From positions 1 through 16,404 of the forward strand of contig JBDTDI010000326.1 in NCBI GenBank assembly GCA_039923155.1: 16,404 nt of DNA, given 5' to 3'. The notes below the pieces were generated by a model. The model ran no database searches. It saw nothing but the letters and a program-made list of their open reading frames with translations, and had not been told where the DNA came from. Positions 7,317-13,487 of the stretch are shown here, one piece after another. Source of the stretch: Rhodococcus_D sp039923155 (GTDB taxonomy: Bacteria; Actinomycetota; Actinomycetes; Mycobacteriales; Mycobacteriaceae). The stretch's first letter is position 1. The number at the start of each line of letters is the position of its first letter. A program made the translations under genes and the position numbers.

Positions 7317-7795
7317 CGGGCGAGCGACACGTCGTCCGCCGCACCGGTGCGCACCCCGCCACGGTCGTAGGTGGCGCTCAGCCGAGCCAGGGCCAGCGCG
7401 GCCACCAGCAGCCCGACGTCGCGCAGCGCCACGTCGTAGAAGCCCGAGTACGTCAGCAGGTTGACCACGATGCCGGTCAGCCACAGCGCGACGACGTACG
7501 CGGCGTACCGGGGCCTGAACGCCACCGCGATCGCGGCGATGATCTCGACGACACCGACGACGTACATCGCGGTCTGCGTCGAGAACGGCAGCAGATCGAC
7601 GGTCCACGGCGCCAGGTATCCCGGCCAGTAGGTCAGCTTGTTGGCGAACTTGTCCGCTCCCATCAGCAGGGGCAGGAGCACGAACCCCACGCGCAGCAGC
7701 CAGAACGCGCCGTAGGCCGGGTCCTGGCGGGCGCGGGTCCAGAGCTGCGACCACGGGTGGGTCCGGGTCGCGGGGTGAGCTGTCAGGTGACTCAT
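7313..7795 (-). CDS. DoxX-family membrane protein
   Basis: A 160-residue protein with about four hydrophobic helices (roughly residues 28-46, 72-94, 96-114, 122-140). The GADKFANKLTYWPGYLAPW block (46-64) after the first helix is typical of DoxX-like proteins. The family sits in the cytoplasmic membrane and is linked to redox reactions: DoxD/DoxA of archaeal thiosulfate:quinone oxidoreductase, and the mycobacterial DoxX-SseA-SodA complex. The biochemical role of this branch is unknown. It is the first gene of the minus-strand operon. ATG at 7795 has AAGGAG 6 bases upstream (7802-7807 on the plus strand). It is divergent from the SufR-like regulator across 90 bases, which suggests control by that regulator. 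Confidence 0.87.
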   Translation of the reverse strand: MSHLTAHPATRTHPWSQLWTRARQDPAYGAFWLLRVGFVLLPLLMGADKFANKLTYWPGYLAPWTVDLLPFSTQTAMYVVGVVEIIAAIAVAFRPRYAAYVVALWLTGIVVNLLTYSGFYDVALRDVGLLVAALALARLSATYDRGGVRTGAADDVSLAR

Positions 7796-7828
7796 GGGAG
7801 GCTCCTTCTATCGATAAGACCGACATGT

Positions 7829-7860
7829 TTTAGAGTGTGCGGCGTCACGCGTCTTGTCAA
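7829..7860 (-). promoter_or_regulatory. Candidate sigma-70-type promoter of the DoxX operon
   Basis: On the minus strand a perfect TTGACA -35 hexamer occupies 7860-7855. Downstream candidates for the -10 are weak (ACTCTA after an 18-base spacer, or TCTAAA after 20 bases). The position, upstream of the first operon gene with about 30 bases of leader, is right. The -35 lies inside the dyad at 7852-7862, so a repressor bound there would block it. Confidence 0.45.
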
Positions 7861-7862
7861 GA
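7852..7862. promoter_or_regulatory. Dyad TCTTG-T-CAAGA, candidate operator of the SufR-like regulator
   Basis: A perfect 5+1+5 inverted repeat in the regulator/DoxX divergent gap, overlapping the minus-strand TTGACA and close to the -35 zone of the regulator promoter. One protein bound here could control both directions. That the SufR-like protein binds it is inference. It does not match the cyanobacterial SufR site. Confidence 0.4.
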
Positions 7863-7873
7863 GTCATTGGTGT

Positions 7874-7879
7874 TAGAAT
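7874..7879 (+). promoter_or_regulatory. -10 element TAGAAT of a leaderless promoter for the regulator gene
   Basis: TAGAAT fits the actinobacterial TANNNT -10 and ends exactly 6 bases before the ATG at 7886, so transcription should begin at the start codon. There is no Shine-Dalgarno sequence before this ATG. A clear -35 is not visible; TCTTGT with a 16-base spacer is the best candidate. Confidence 0.6.
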
Positions 7880-7885
7880 TGAGCC

Positions 7886-8548
7886 ATGGGCGTGCGAGCG
7901 GTCGGACGTGACGTGCTGGCGGACCTCAGCACCCTGACCGACCCGGTGCGCCGCCGGTTGTACGACTTCGTCGCGGGCCAGCGCCGGCCGGTCCGACGTG
8001 ACGACGCCGCGGCCGCCGCCGGGATCAGCCGCACCCTGGCGGCCTACCACCTCGACCGCCTCGCCGCGGCCGGGCTGCTCGCCATCAGCTACGCACGTCC
8101 GCACGGTCAGACCGGGCCCGGGGCCGGGCGCCCGGCCAAGCACTACGAGCCGGTGCACGAGGAGCTCAGCGTCAGCGTCCCCCCGCGCAACTACTCCCTG
8201 CTGGCCCGCGTGCTGGTCGACGCCGTGGCCGCCGACGGTTCCGGCACGGTCCGGTCAGCCGTGGTCGCCGCCGCGGAGGCGGAAGGACGTGCGGCCGCGG
8301 CCGCGGAGCGGGACCTGCTGACCACCCTGGCCGAGAGCGGCTACGAGCCCACGGTGGTGGACAACGGCGACATCGAGCTGACCAACTGCCCGTTCCACCA
8401 GCTGGCCCAGCGGCACACCGAGCTGGTGTGTGGGCTCAACCACGCCCTGCTGCGCGGCACCCTCGCCGGCCGCGACGAGGAGCCCGACCGCGCCGAGCTG
8501 GCCCCCCGCCCCGGCCGCTGCTGCGTCGTCATCCACCCGGCCGCCTGA
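7886..8548 (+). CDS. SufR-like winged-helix regulator with four-cysteine C-terminal region
   Basis: A 220-residue transcription factor of the ArsR/SufR-like group. An N-terminal winged helix-turn-helix spans about residues 14-88, with the recognition region AAGISRTLAAYHLDRL (44-59) and wing GRPAKHYEP (81-89). The C-terminal part carries NCPFHQLAQRHTELVCGLNH (167-186) and PGRCCVVI (209-216), giving C168, C182, C212 and C213. This spacing matches SufR-type proteins, where cysteines hold an iron-sulfur cluster that senses iron, oxygen or nitric oxide. No suf genes are in the window. Being divergent from the DoxX operon, it probably controls that operon and itself (inference). Its mRNA appears leaderless. 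It converges with the 8552 gene with just 3 bases between stops. Ligand identity, cluster type and target sites are untested. Confidence 0.88.
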   Translation: MGVRAVGRDVLADLSTLTDPVRRRLYDFVAGQRRPVRRDDAAAAAGISRTLAAYHLDRLAAAGLLAISYARPHGQTGPGAGRPAKHYEPVHEELSVSVPPRNYSLLARVLVDAVAADGSGTVRSAVVAAAEAEGRAAAAAERDLLTTLAESGYEPTVVDNGDIELTNCPFHQLAQRHTELVCGLNHALLRGTLAGRDEEPDRAELAPRPGRCCVVIHPAA

Positions 8549-8551
8549 GCC

Positions 8552-9454
8552 TCACTGCCGCGGCGGGAGGCCCTCGACGAACGCCTGGGTCACCGCGATG
8601 TCGTCGTCACCGAAGCCGGCCTCCACCAGCTCGGCGAACGATGCCCGCAGCGCAGGGAGCAGACGGGTCCCCGTTCTCGTCGCGTCGGCGGCCGCCAGGG
8701 CGGAGTCCAGGTCCTTGACCATGTACCGGGCGGCCCCGGAGGGGGTGTGGTCGTGCTCGACGAGTCGTTGGCCCCGGGTGGCGAGGATGCGGCTGCCCGC
8801 GTAGCCCCCGCCGAGGACGTCCATGAGCACCGCCAGGTCGAGCCCGCTGCGCTCGGCGATCACCGCGCACTCCCCGAGCGCCTGGATCGTGGCGGCGACG
8901 ACCAGCTGGTTGCAGGCCTTGGCGACCTGGCCCGAACCGAGCGGCCCTAGGTGCACAGGGGTTCCCATGGTCTCGAGGACGGGCAGCGCCACCGCGACGT
9001 CGGCCTCGTCCCCGCCCACCATGATCGAGAGCGTGGCGGCCTCGGCACCGTCCTGGCCACCGCTGATCGGGGCGTCGACCACCCGCAGCAGGCCGTCGGT
9101 GGCCGTGCCGACCCGATCCGCGAGCTCGCGCAGACCGGTGGGGGCCACCGTGGAGCAGACGATGAGCACCGTGGGCTCCTGCACCCCGGCGAGCAACCCG
9201 TCCTCGCCGTCGAGCAGCTCGATGAGCTGGGGCAGGTCGGGCAGCACCACCAGCACCACGTCGGAGGACTCGGCCAGGCCCCTGCAGGTCTCGACCGAGC
9301 GCCCACCAGCGACGACCAGCGGCTCCAGGCTGGCGGGTCGGCGAGCCCACATCGACACGGCCCGGTCCGGGTTCGACCGCAACAGGTTCACCGTCATCGG
9401 CGCACCCATCACGCCGAGTCCCACGACACCCACCGACGCCAGCTCAGAAGACAT
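8552..9454 (-). CDS. NAD(P)-dependent beta-hydroxyacid dehydrogenase (3-hydroxyisobutyrate / tartronate semialdehyde reductase family)
   Basis: A 300-residue enzyme of the 3-hydroxyisobutyrate dehydrogenase/6-phosphogluconate dehydrogenase-like family. It has the Rossmann motif VVGLGVMGAPM (10-20), S101 in CSTVAP, the substrate-binding signature DAPISGG (127-133), catalytic K179 with N182 in GQVAKACNQ, and K247-D248. Length is normal. Members reduce tartronate semialdehyde, oxidise 3-hydroxyisobutyrate or act on other beta-hydroxyacids; the sequence alone does not decide. The next genes are sugar-acid dehydrogenases, favouring a sugar-acid route (inference). The ATG at 9454 has no Shine-Dalgarno but sits 6 bases after a TAGACT -10, so it is probably leaderless. 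It is transcribed away from the SDR/idonate dehydrogenase pair. Confidence 0.88.
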   Translation of the reverse strand: MSSELASVGVVGLGVMGAPMTVNLLRSNPDRAVSMWARRPASLEPLVVAGGRSVETCRGLAESSDVVLVVLPDLPQLIELLDGEDGLLAGVQEPTVLIVCSTVAPTGLRELADRVGTATDGLLRVVDAPISGGQDGAEAATLSIMVGGDEADVAVALPVLETMGTPVHLGPLGSGQVAKACNQLVVAATIQALGECAVIAERSGLDLAVLMDVLGGGYAGSRILATRGQRLVEHDHTPSGAARYMVKDLDSALAAADATRTGTRLLPALRASFAELVEAGFGDDDIAVTQAFVEGLPPRQ

Positions 9455-9460
9455 GGTCGG

Positions 9461-9466
9461 AGTCTA
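9461..9466 (-). promoter_or_regulatory. -10 element TAGACT of a leaderless promoter for the beta-hydroxyacid dehydrogenase
   Basis: On the minus strand TAGACT (9466-9461) is followed by CCGACC and then ATG at 9454, the same TANNNT-N6-start layout as at 7874. No Shine-Dalgarno is present. No convincing -35 is visible. Confidence 0.55.
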
Positions 9467-9489
9467 GGTTCACGGTCGGCAAATGAACC
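9467..9489. promoter_or_regulatory. Inverted repeat GGTTCA-N11-TGAACC, candidate operator
   Basis: Perfect 6-base arms at 9467-9472 and 9484-9489 lie in the 71-base divergent gap. They directly abut the -10 of the minus-strand gene and lie upstream of the plus-strand promoter. Arm spacing of 17 bases centre to centre is larger than one helical turn. The TGAAC half-site also occurs in the palindrome at 16128-16150, though in the opposite arrangement. A shared regulator is possible but speculative. Confidence 0.4.
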
Positions 9490-9491
9490 GG

Positions 9492-9506
9492 GCTCGGACG
9501 TCGAGC
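9492..9506. promoter_or_regulatory. Inverted repeat GCTCG-N5-CGAGC upstream of the SDR promoter
   Basis: Five-base arms around GACGT, located just upstream of the TAGGTT -10 of the SDR gene in its -35 zone. It may be a second operator or chance in GC-rich DNA. Confidence 0.25.
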
Positions 9507-9513
9507 GGGGTAG

Positions 9514-9519
9514 TAGGTT
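9514..9519 (+). promoter_or_regulatory. -10 element TAGGTT of a leaderless promoter for the SDR gene
   Basis: TAGGTT ends 6 bases before the GTG at 9526, again the TANNNT-N6-start layout. This supports GTG 9526 over the in-frame ATG at 9538 as the start. Confidence 0.5.
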
Positions 9520-9525
9520 CGGCTG

Positions 9526-10299
9526 GTGACCGGATCAATGTTCGACCTGTCCGGCCGGGTGGCCCTCGTCACCGGCTCCACCCGCGGCATCGGGGCGGTG
9601 CTGGCGGACGGGCTGGCCCAGGCGGGCGCCGTGGTCGTCCTGCACGGCCGCGACGCCACCGCGCTCGAGACCCGGCGGGCCGAGCTGGCCGAGAAGGTGG
9701 GCGCCGACCGGGTGCACACCACCAGCTTCGACGTCACCGACCACGAGGCGGTGGTCGCCGCCCTGGCGCGCGTGGCCGAGGAGACCGGTGGGGTGCACGT
9801 GCTGGTGAACAACGCCGGCGTGCAGCACCGCGAGCCCCTCCTGGAGGTCAGCGTCGAGAACTTCGAGAAGGTGCTGGCCACCAACCTCACCGGGCCGTTC
9901 CTCGTCGGCCGCGAGGTTGCCCGGTCGATGGTGGCGCGGGGCAGCGGCAAGATCATCAACATCGCCTCCGTGCAGAGCGAGCTCGCCCGGCCCACCATCG
10001 GCCCGTACACCGCCGCGAAGGGTGGGGTGCGCAACCTGACCCGCGCGATGGCGGCGGAGTGGGCCAGCTCCGGCGTCCAGGTCAACGCGATCGCTCCGGG
10101 GTACCTGGAGACGGAGATGACGGCGGCCCTGGTGGCCGACGAGACCTTCGACTCGTGGCTGCGGGCCCGAACCCCGGCGGGTCGGTGGGGGACTCCCCAG
10201 GACGTGGTCGGCCCCGTGGTCTGGTTGGCCTCGGCGGGCTCGGACTACGTCAGCGGCCAGACCATCTACGTGGACGGAGGGATGACCGTTGTCGTCTGA
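9526..10299 (+). CDS. Short-chain dehydrogenase, gluconate 5-dehydrogenase type
   Basis: A 257-residue classical SDR with TGSTRGIG (16-23) for NAD(P), NNAG (95-98), N120, S148, Y161 and K165 as the catalytic tetrad, and IAPGYLETEM (189-198). The N-terminal FDLSGRVALVTGSTRGIG run and overall length resemble gluconate 5-dehydrogenase (IdnO/Gno), which interconverts 5-keto-D-gluconate and D-gluconate. SDR substrate prediction from sequence alone is unreliable. The assignment rests mainly on the overlapping idonate dehydrogenase-like gene, whose product would be 5-ketogluconate. GTG 9526 is chosen from the leaderless promoter spacing. The 3' end overlaps the next gene by 11 bases. Confidence 0.85.
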   Translation: MTGSMFDLSGRVALVTGSTRGIGAVLADGLAQAGAVVVLHGRDATALETRRAELAEKVGADRVHTTSFDVTDHEAVVAALARVAEETGGVHVLVNNAGVQHREPLLEVSVENFEKVLATNLTGPFLVGREVARSMVARGSGKIINIASVQSELARPTIGPYTAAKGGVRNLTRAMAAEWASSGVQVNAIAPGYLETEMTAALVADETFDSWLRARTPAGRWGTPQDVVGPVVWLASAGSDYVSGQTIYVDGGMTVVV

Positions 10300-11371
10300 G
10301 GTAGCGCAGTCGTCTGAACCAGCACCCCCGACGCCGAACCTGGGCGTGGTCGTGCACGCCATCGGTGACCTCCGGGTCGAGCCGGTCGCCGTGGCGGACC
10401 CGAAGCCCCACGAGGCGGTCCTCCGGATCGCGTACGGCGGCGTGTGCGGCTCCGACCTGCACTACGTGAGCCACGGTGCGGCCGGGCAGTCTGTCCTGCG
10501 CGAGCCGATGGTGCTGGGCCACGAGGTGGTCGGGACCGTCGAGGTCGCGGCCGCCGACGGCACCGGACCCATCGCGGGGACCCCAGTCGCCGTGCACCCC
10601 GGAACGCCCTGGCCGGGCGACGGTGCGCGCTATCCCGCCGAGCGCCCCAACCTGGCCCCCGGCGCCACCTACCTGGGCAGCGCGGCGCACCTGCCGCACA
10701 CCCAGGGGGCGTTCGCGCAACGGGTGGTGCTGCCGGCGCGGATGCTGCGCAGCCTGCCGGACGGCCTGTCGCCGCGCCGCGCCGCGCTGGCCGAGCCCGC
10801 CGCCGTGGCCTGGCACGCGGTGCGCCGTGCCGGCGACGTCGCCGGCCTGTCGGTGGCCGTGGTCGGCGCCGGGCCCATCGGCGCCCTGGTGGTCGCGGTG
10901 CTGGTGCGGGCGGGGGCCAAGGAGATCACGGTCATCGACGTCCTGCCCGAGCCGCTGGAGCGGGCCGCGGCGCTGGGGGCGACGGGGACCATCCAGGCCG
11001 GGTCGGTTGCCGCCGACGAGGCCGTTGCCGGGCTGGCCGCGGACGTCGTGGTCGAGGCCTCGGGCAGCGCGGCGGGCCTGGGCAGCGCCATCCGCGCCGC
11101 GGTGCGCGGTGGACGGGTGGTGCTGCTCGGGCTGCTCCCGCCCGGTGACCAGCCGGTGGCCGTCTCGTTGGCCATCGCCCGCGAGCTGGACCTGATCGGC
11201 TCGTTCCGGTTCGTCGACGAGATCGACGACGTGCTGGTCGCGCTGGCCGACGGCACCCTCGCGGTCGACCCGGTGATCTCGCACGTGTTCCCGGTCGCCG
11301 ACGCCGTGCACGCGTTCACGGTGGCCGCCGATGCGAGCAGCTCGAGCAAGGTTCTGCTCGACTTCGGCTGA
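10289..11371 (+). CDS. Zinc-type dehydrogenase, L-idonate 5-dehydrogenase-like, lacking structural-zinc cysteines
   Basis: A 360-residue medium-chain dehydrogenase. Catalytic zinc ligands are C53 in GGVCGSDLHYV, H78-E79 in VLGHEVVG and E169 in LAEPAAVAW. The NAD(P) motif is VVGAGPIGAL (191-200). GSDLHYVSHG followed by PMVLGHEVVG is the pattern of L-idonate 5-dehydrogenase, which oxidises L-idonate to 5-ketogluconate. The lobe that normally binds a second, structural zinc with four cysteines (residues ~106-123, ending RPNLA instead of R-x-N-x-C) has no cysteine at all. Loss of this site is known in some polyol dehydrogenases. The start is TTG 10289, with GGAGG about 9 bases upstream inside the SDR gene. 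It converges on the hydroxyacid dehydrogenase with an 18-base gap. Confidence 0.86.
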   Translation: MSSEVAQSSEPAPPTPNLGVVVHAIGDLRVEPVAVADPKPHEAVLRIAYGGVCGSDLHYVSHGAAGQSVLREPMVLGHEVVGTVEVAAADGTGPIAGTPVAVHPGTPWPGDGARYPAERPNLAPGATYLGSAAHLPHTQGAFAQRVVLPARMLRSLPDGLSPRRAALAEPAAVAWHAVRRAGDVAGLSVAVVGAGPIGALVVAVLVRAGAKEITVIDVLPEPLERAAALGATGTIQAGSVAADEAVAGLAADVVVEASGSAAGLGSAIRAAVRGGRVVLLGLLPPGDQPVAVSLAIARELDLIGSFRFVDEIDDVLVALADGTLAVDPVISHVFPVADAVHAFTVAADASSSSKVLLDFG

Positions 11372-11389
11372 CGAGCTCGGGACCGCGGC

Positions 11390-12316
11390 TCAGAACCCGC
11401 TGTCGGGGTCGATGACCCCCACCAGCGGCTCGCCGGCCGCCATCCGGGCCACGTTCTCCCGCACCCGGTTGGCCAGGGTCGGCCAGTACGCGTCGTCGGG
11501 GTTGGCCGCGTGCGGGGTGATCAGCGCCCGGGGCTCGTTCCACAGCGGGTGACCGTCGGGTAGGGGCTCCGGGTCGGTGACGTCCAGCGCGGCACCGTCG
11601 ATGACCCCCTGGGCCAGAGCGGTGACCAGGTCGTCGGTGCCCACCAGGTTGCCCCGGGCCACGTTGACCACCCACGCCGTCGGCTTCATCATCGCCAGCT
11701 CGTCGGCACCGATCATGCCCCGGGTGGCCGGGGTGGACGGGGCGAGGACGACCACGTAGTCGGCCTCGGGCAGCACGTCGCGGTAGTCGGCCCGGGACAC
11801 GGTGCGCTCGGCGCCGGCGAAGTCGCCGGAGTCGGAGACGGCGAGCACCCGGCACCCGAACGGCTCCATCAGCCGCACGAGCTCGCGCCCGATGCCCCCG
11901 GCCCCCAGCAGCACGACGGTCGAACCGGCGAACGACCGGGTGACCTTGGCCGTCCAGGTGCGTTGACGGGCCAGGGTGTGCAGGCCCCGGGCCGCGGCGA
12001 GCATCAGCGCGAGGGCGTGCTCGGCGACCTGGGGGCCGAACGTCCCCGAGGCCGAGGTCCACACCGCGTCACGCGTGATGATGCCCGCGGAGACGAACTT
12101 CTCCACCCCGGCGTGGGGCAGCTGAACCCACCCGATCCCGTCGTGGGCCATCTCGGACACCTGCTGCGGGGTGTCGTCGCCCCAGTACACCAGGGCGTCC
12201 GCCTGCTCCAGCGGCACGAGCCGTCCACCGCCGTCCAGGACCGCCTGCTCAAGCAGGGGCAGCTTCTCCGGCCCCACGAAGACAGCAGGCGCGCCGCCGC
12301 GCTCAGGACCCGCCAC
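11390..12316 (-). CDS. D-2-hydroxyacid dehydrogenase (2-ketoacid/2-ketoaldonate reductase family)
   Basis: A 308-residue NAD(P)-dependent enzyme that reduces a 2-oxoacid or oxidises the D-2-hydroxyacid. The NAD motif is LLGAGGIGREL (136-146). The catalytic triad is R221 in NVARG, E250 in DPEPL and H269 in TPHAA. The family includes glyoxylate/hydroxypyruvate reductase and 2-ketogluconate reductase; the exact substrate is not readable. It is the last gene of the ABC operon, its GTG start (12316) lying 14 bases inside the binding-protein gene. A role in processing the imported sugar acid follows from context only. The N-terminal residues MAGPERGG are non-conserved, so a slightly later start cannot be excluded. 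Confidence 0.88.
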   Translation of the reverse strand: MAGPERGGAPAVFVGPEKLPLLEQAVLDGGGRLVPLEQADALVYWGDDTPQQVSEMAHDGIGWVQLPHAGVEKFVSAGIITRDAVWTSASGTFGPQVAEHALALMLAAARGLHTLARQRTWTAKVTRSFAGSTVVLLGAGGIGRELVRLMEPFGCRVLAVSDSGDFAGAERTVSRADYRDVLPEADYVVVLAPSTPATRGMIGADELAMMKPTAWVVNVARGNLVGTDDLVTALAQGVIDGAALDVTDPEPLPDGHPLWNEPRALITPHAANPDDAYWPTLANRVRENVARMAAGEPLVGVIDPDSGF

Positions 12317-13487
12317 TGGCCCAGATCTTCTTGTAGATGTCGCGGTAGCCGTTCTGCGGGTCGTAGATGCTGCCCGCCTCGGCGTTGGTGGAGTCGGTGA
12401 CGTGGACCGGGGCGTAGTAGTCCGTGGGCGGCTTGCCGGCGATACCGCGGTTCAGCTCGTCCACGATCTGCCAGCCCTGCTCGGACAGGGGCTCGGGCAC
12501 CGTGGCCGCCTGGTACTGCCCGCTGCGGATGCGCTGGAACGCCGCCGCCGAGCCGTCGCCGGCGCCGACGTTGAACGGCGGGCCGTCACCCTTGCGACCG
12601 GCCGCCCGCAGCGCCGGTGCGGCGTTGTCGAAGTAGAGGTCGTTGATGGCCACCGAGAAGGTCCACTTCTCGCCGTACTGCCCGATGAGCGTCGACACCT
12701 CCTGCGGCGTGCGCGCGGCGGCGTCGGGGATCGGGATGTTCTCGGTGGTGAGCACCTTGATGCTGCTGCACTTCTGCAGGTCGGTGACGAGGCTGTCGGA
12801 CTTGCCCTTCGCGAACGGGATCGACGCGTCGGTGAACACGACGACACCCCCGGACCCGTTGGACTTGGCGATGATCCACTGCGCGCTGATCTCGGACACG
12901 TCGTCGACCTTGGTCGTGACGTTGTTGAACATCTTGGGGTCGGTGCTCGCACCGGGGGCGCCGACCGCGTGCCAGCCCACGACGATGACACCGGTGGAGT
13001 TGGCCTGGTCGAGCTGGGACTGGGTTGTCTTCGGGTCGAAGCCCCCGACCACGACCCCGGCCGGCTTCAGGGCCAGCGCCTGGCTGAAGGCGGCCTGCTG
13101 ACCGGCGGGGCTGCCCTGGCCGTCGATGACCCGGACCTGCCAGCCGATGGCCTTGCCCGCCTCCTGCACGGCGTCGGCAACCCCCTTCACCCCGGGGTTG
13201 GTGAGGTCGGCGGCGACGTAGACCACGGTCTTGCCCGCCTGGGCCTTCGGTCCGGTCGTGGGGCCGGTCCACTTGGGGCTGGTGTCGCGGGCCTTGGCCA
13301 CGGCGGCCTTGGCCGCGGTGAGGGCCTGTGGGCAGTCGCCGGCCGCCGCGCTGGCGGAGCCGCCCGCGGCCGGGCTGGCCGCACCGGTGTCCGAGCCTTT
13401 CGAGCATGCCGTGGAGAGCAGGAGGGGGACGAGTGCGAGCGTGAAGGCTGCCTTGGCCCGTCTACGTGTCGTGGCGGTCGTGGCCAT
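12303..13487 (-). CDS. Sugar ABC transporter substrate-binding lipoprotein (CUT2, periplasmic-binding-protein type 1)
   Basis: A 394-residue secreted lipoprotein. The signal peptide has an Arg-rich start (RRRAK, 8-12), a hydrophobic core and a lipobox-like LLLSTAC with acylated C28 (position -3 is Ser rather than Leu). A Ser/Ala/Gly-rich linker follows. The ribose-binding-type fold begins near residue 86 with KTVVYVAADLTNPGVKGV and contains the repeat block GVVVGGFDP and a GDGSAAAFQRIRSGQYQAATVPEP segment near the C-terminal lobe. It presumably captures a monosaccharide or sugar acid outside the membrane and delivers it to the adjacent permease. ATG 13487 has GAGGA about 7 bases upstream, within the permease 3' end, which it overlaps by 26 bases. 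Being third in the operon, after ATPase and permease, is less common than being first or promoter-proximal. Confidence 0.9.
   Translation of the reverse strand: MATTATTRRRAKAAFTLALVPLLLSTACSKGSDTGAASPAAGGSASAAAGDCPQALTAAKAAVAKARDTSPKWTGPTTGPKAQAGKTVVYVAADLTNPGVKGVADAVQEAGKAIGWQVRVIDGQGSPAGQQAAFSQALALKPAGVVVGGFDPKTTQSQLDQANSTGVIVVGWHAVGAPGASTDPKMFNNVTTKVDDVSEISAQWIIAKSNGSGGVVVFTDASIPFAKGKSDSLVTDLQKCSSIKVLTTENIPIPDAAARTPQEVSTLIGQYGEKWTFSVAINDLYFDNAAPALRAAGRKGDGPPFNVGAGDGSAAAFQRIRSGQYQAATVPEPLSEQGWQIVDELNRGIAGKPPTDYYAPVHVTDSTNAEAGSIYDPQNGYRDIYKKIWASGGS

Noticed and set aside
6598..7362. N-terminal 255-residue extension of the FAD reductase frame
   Set aside because: It is folE read out of frame; the flavoprotein fold starts at ATG 6597 next to a ribosome site.
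7317..7826. N-terminal extension of the folE frame through the DoxX gene
   Set aside because: DoxX in the other frame is the recognisable protein; folE starts at the ATGA overlap at 7316.
9492..9538. ATG 9538 as the SDR start
   Set aside because: Possible, but GTG 9526 has the leaderless -10 spacing and gives a normal N-terminus.
11342..11397. Possible terminator between the convergent dehydrogenase genes (TCGAGCA/TGCTCGA and GGTTCTG/CAGAACC pairs)
   Set aside because: Short 7-base arms that compete with each other and lie mostly in coding sequence; not strong enough to call.
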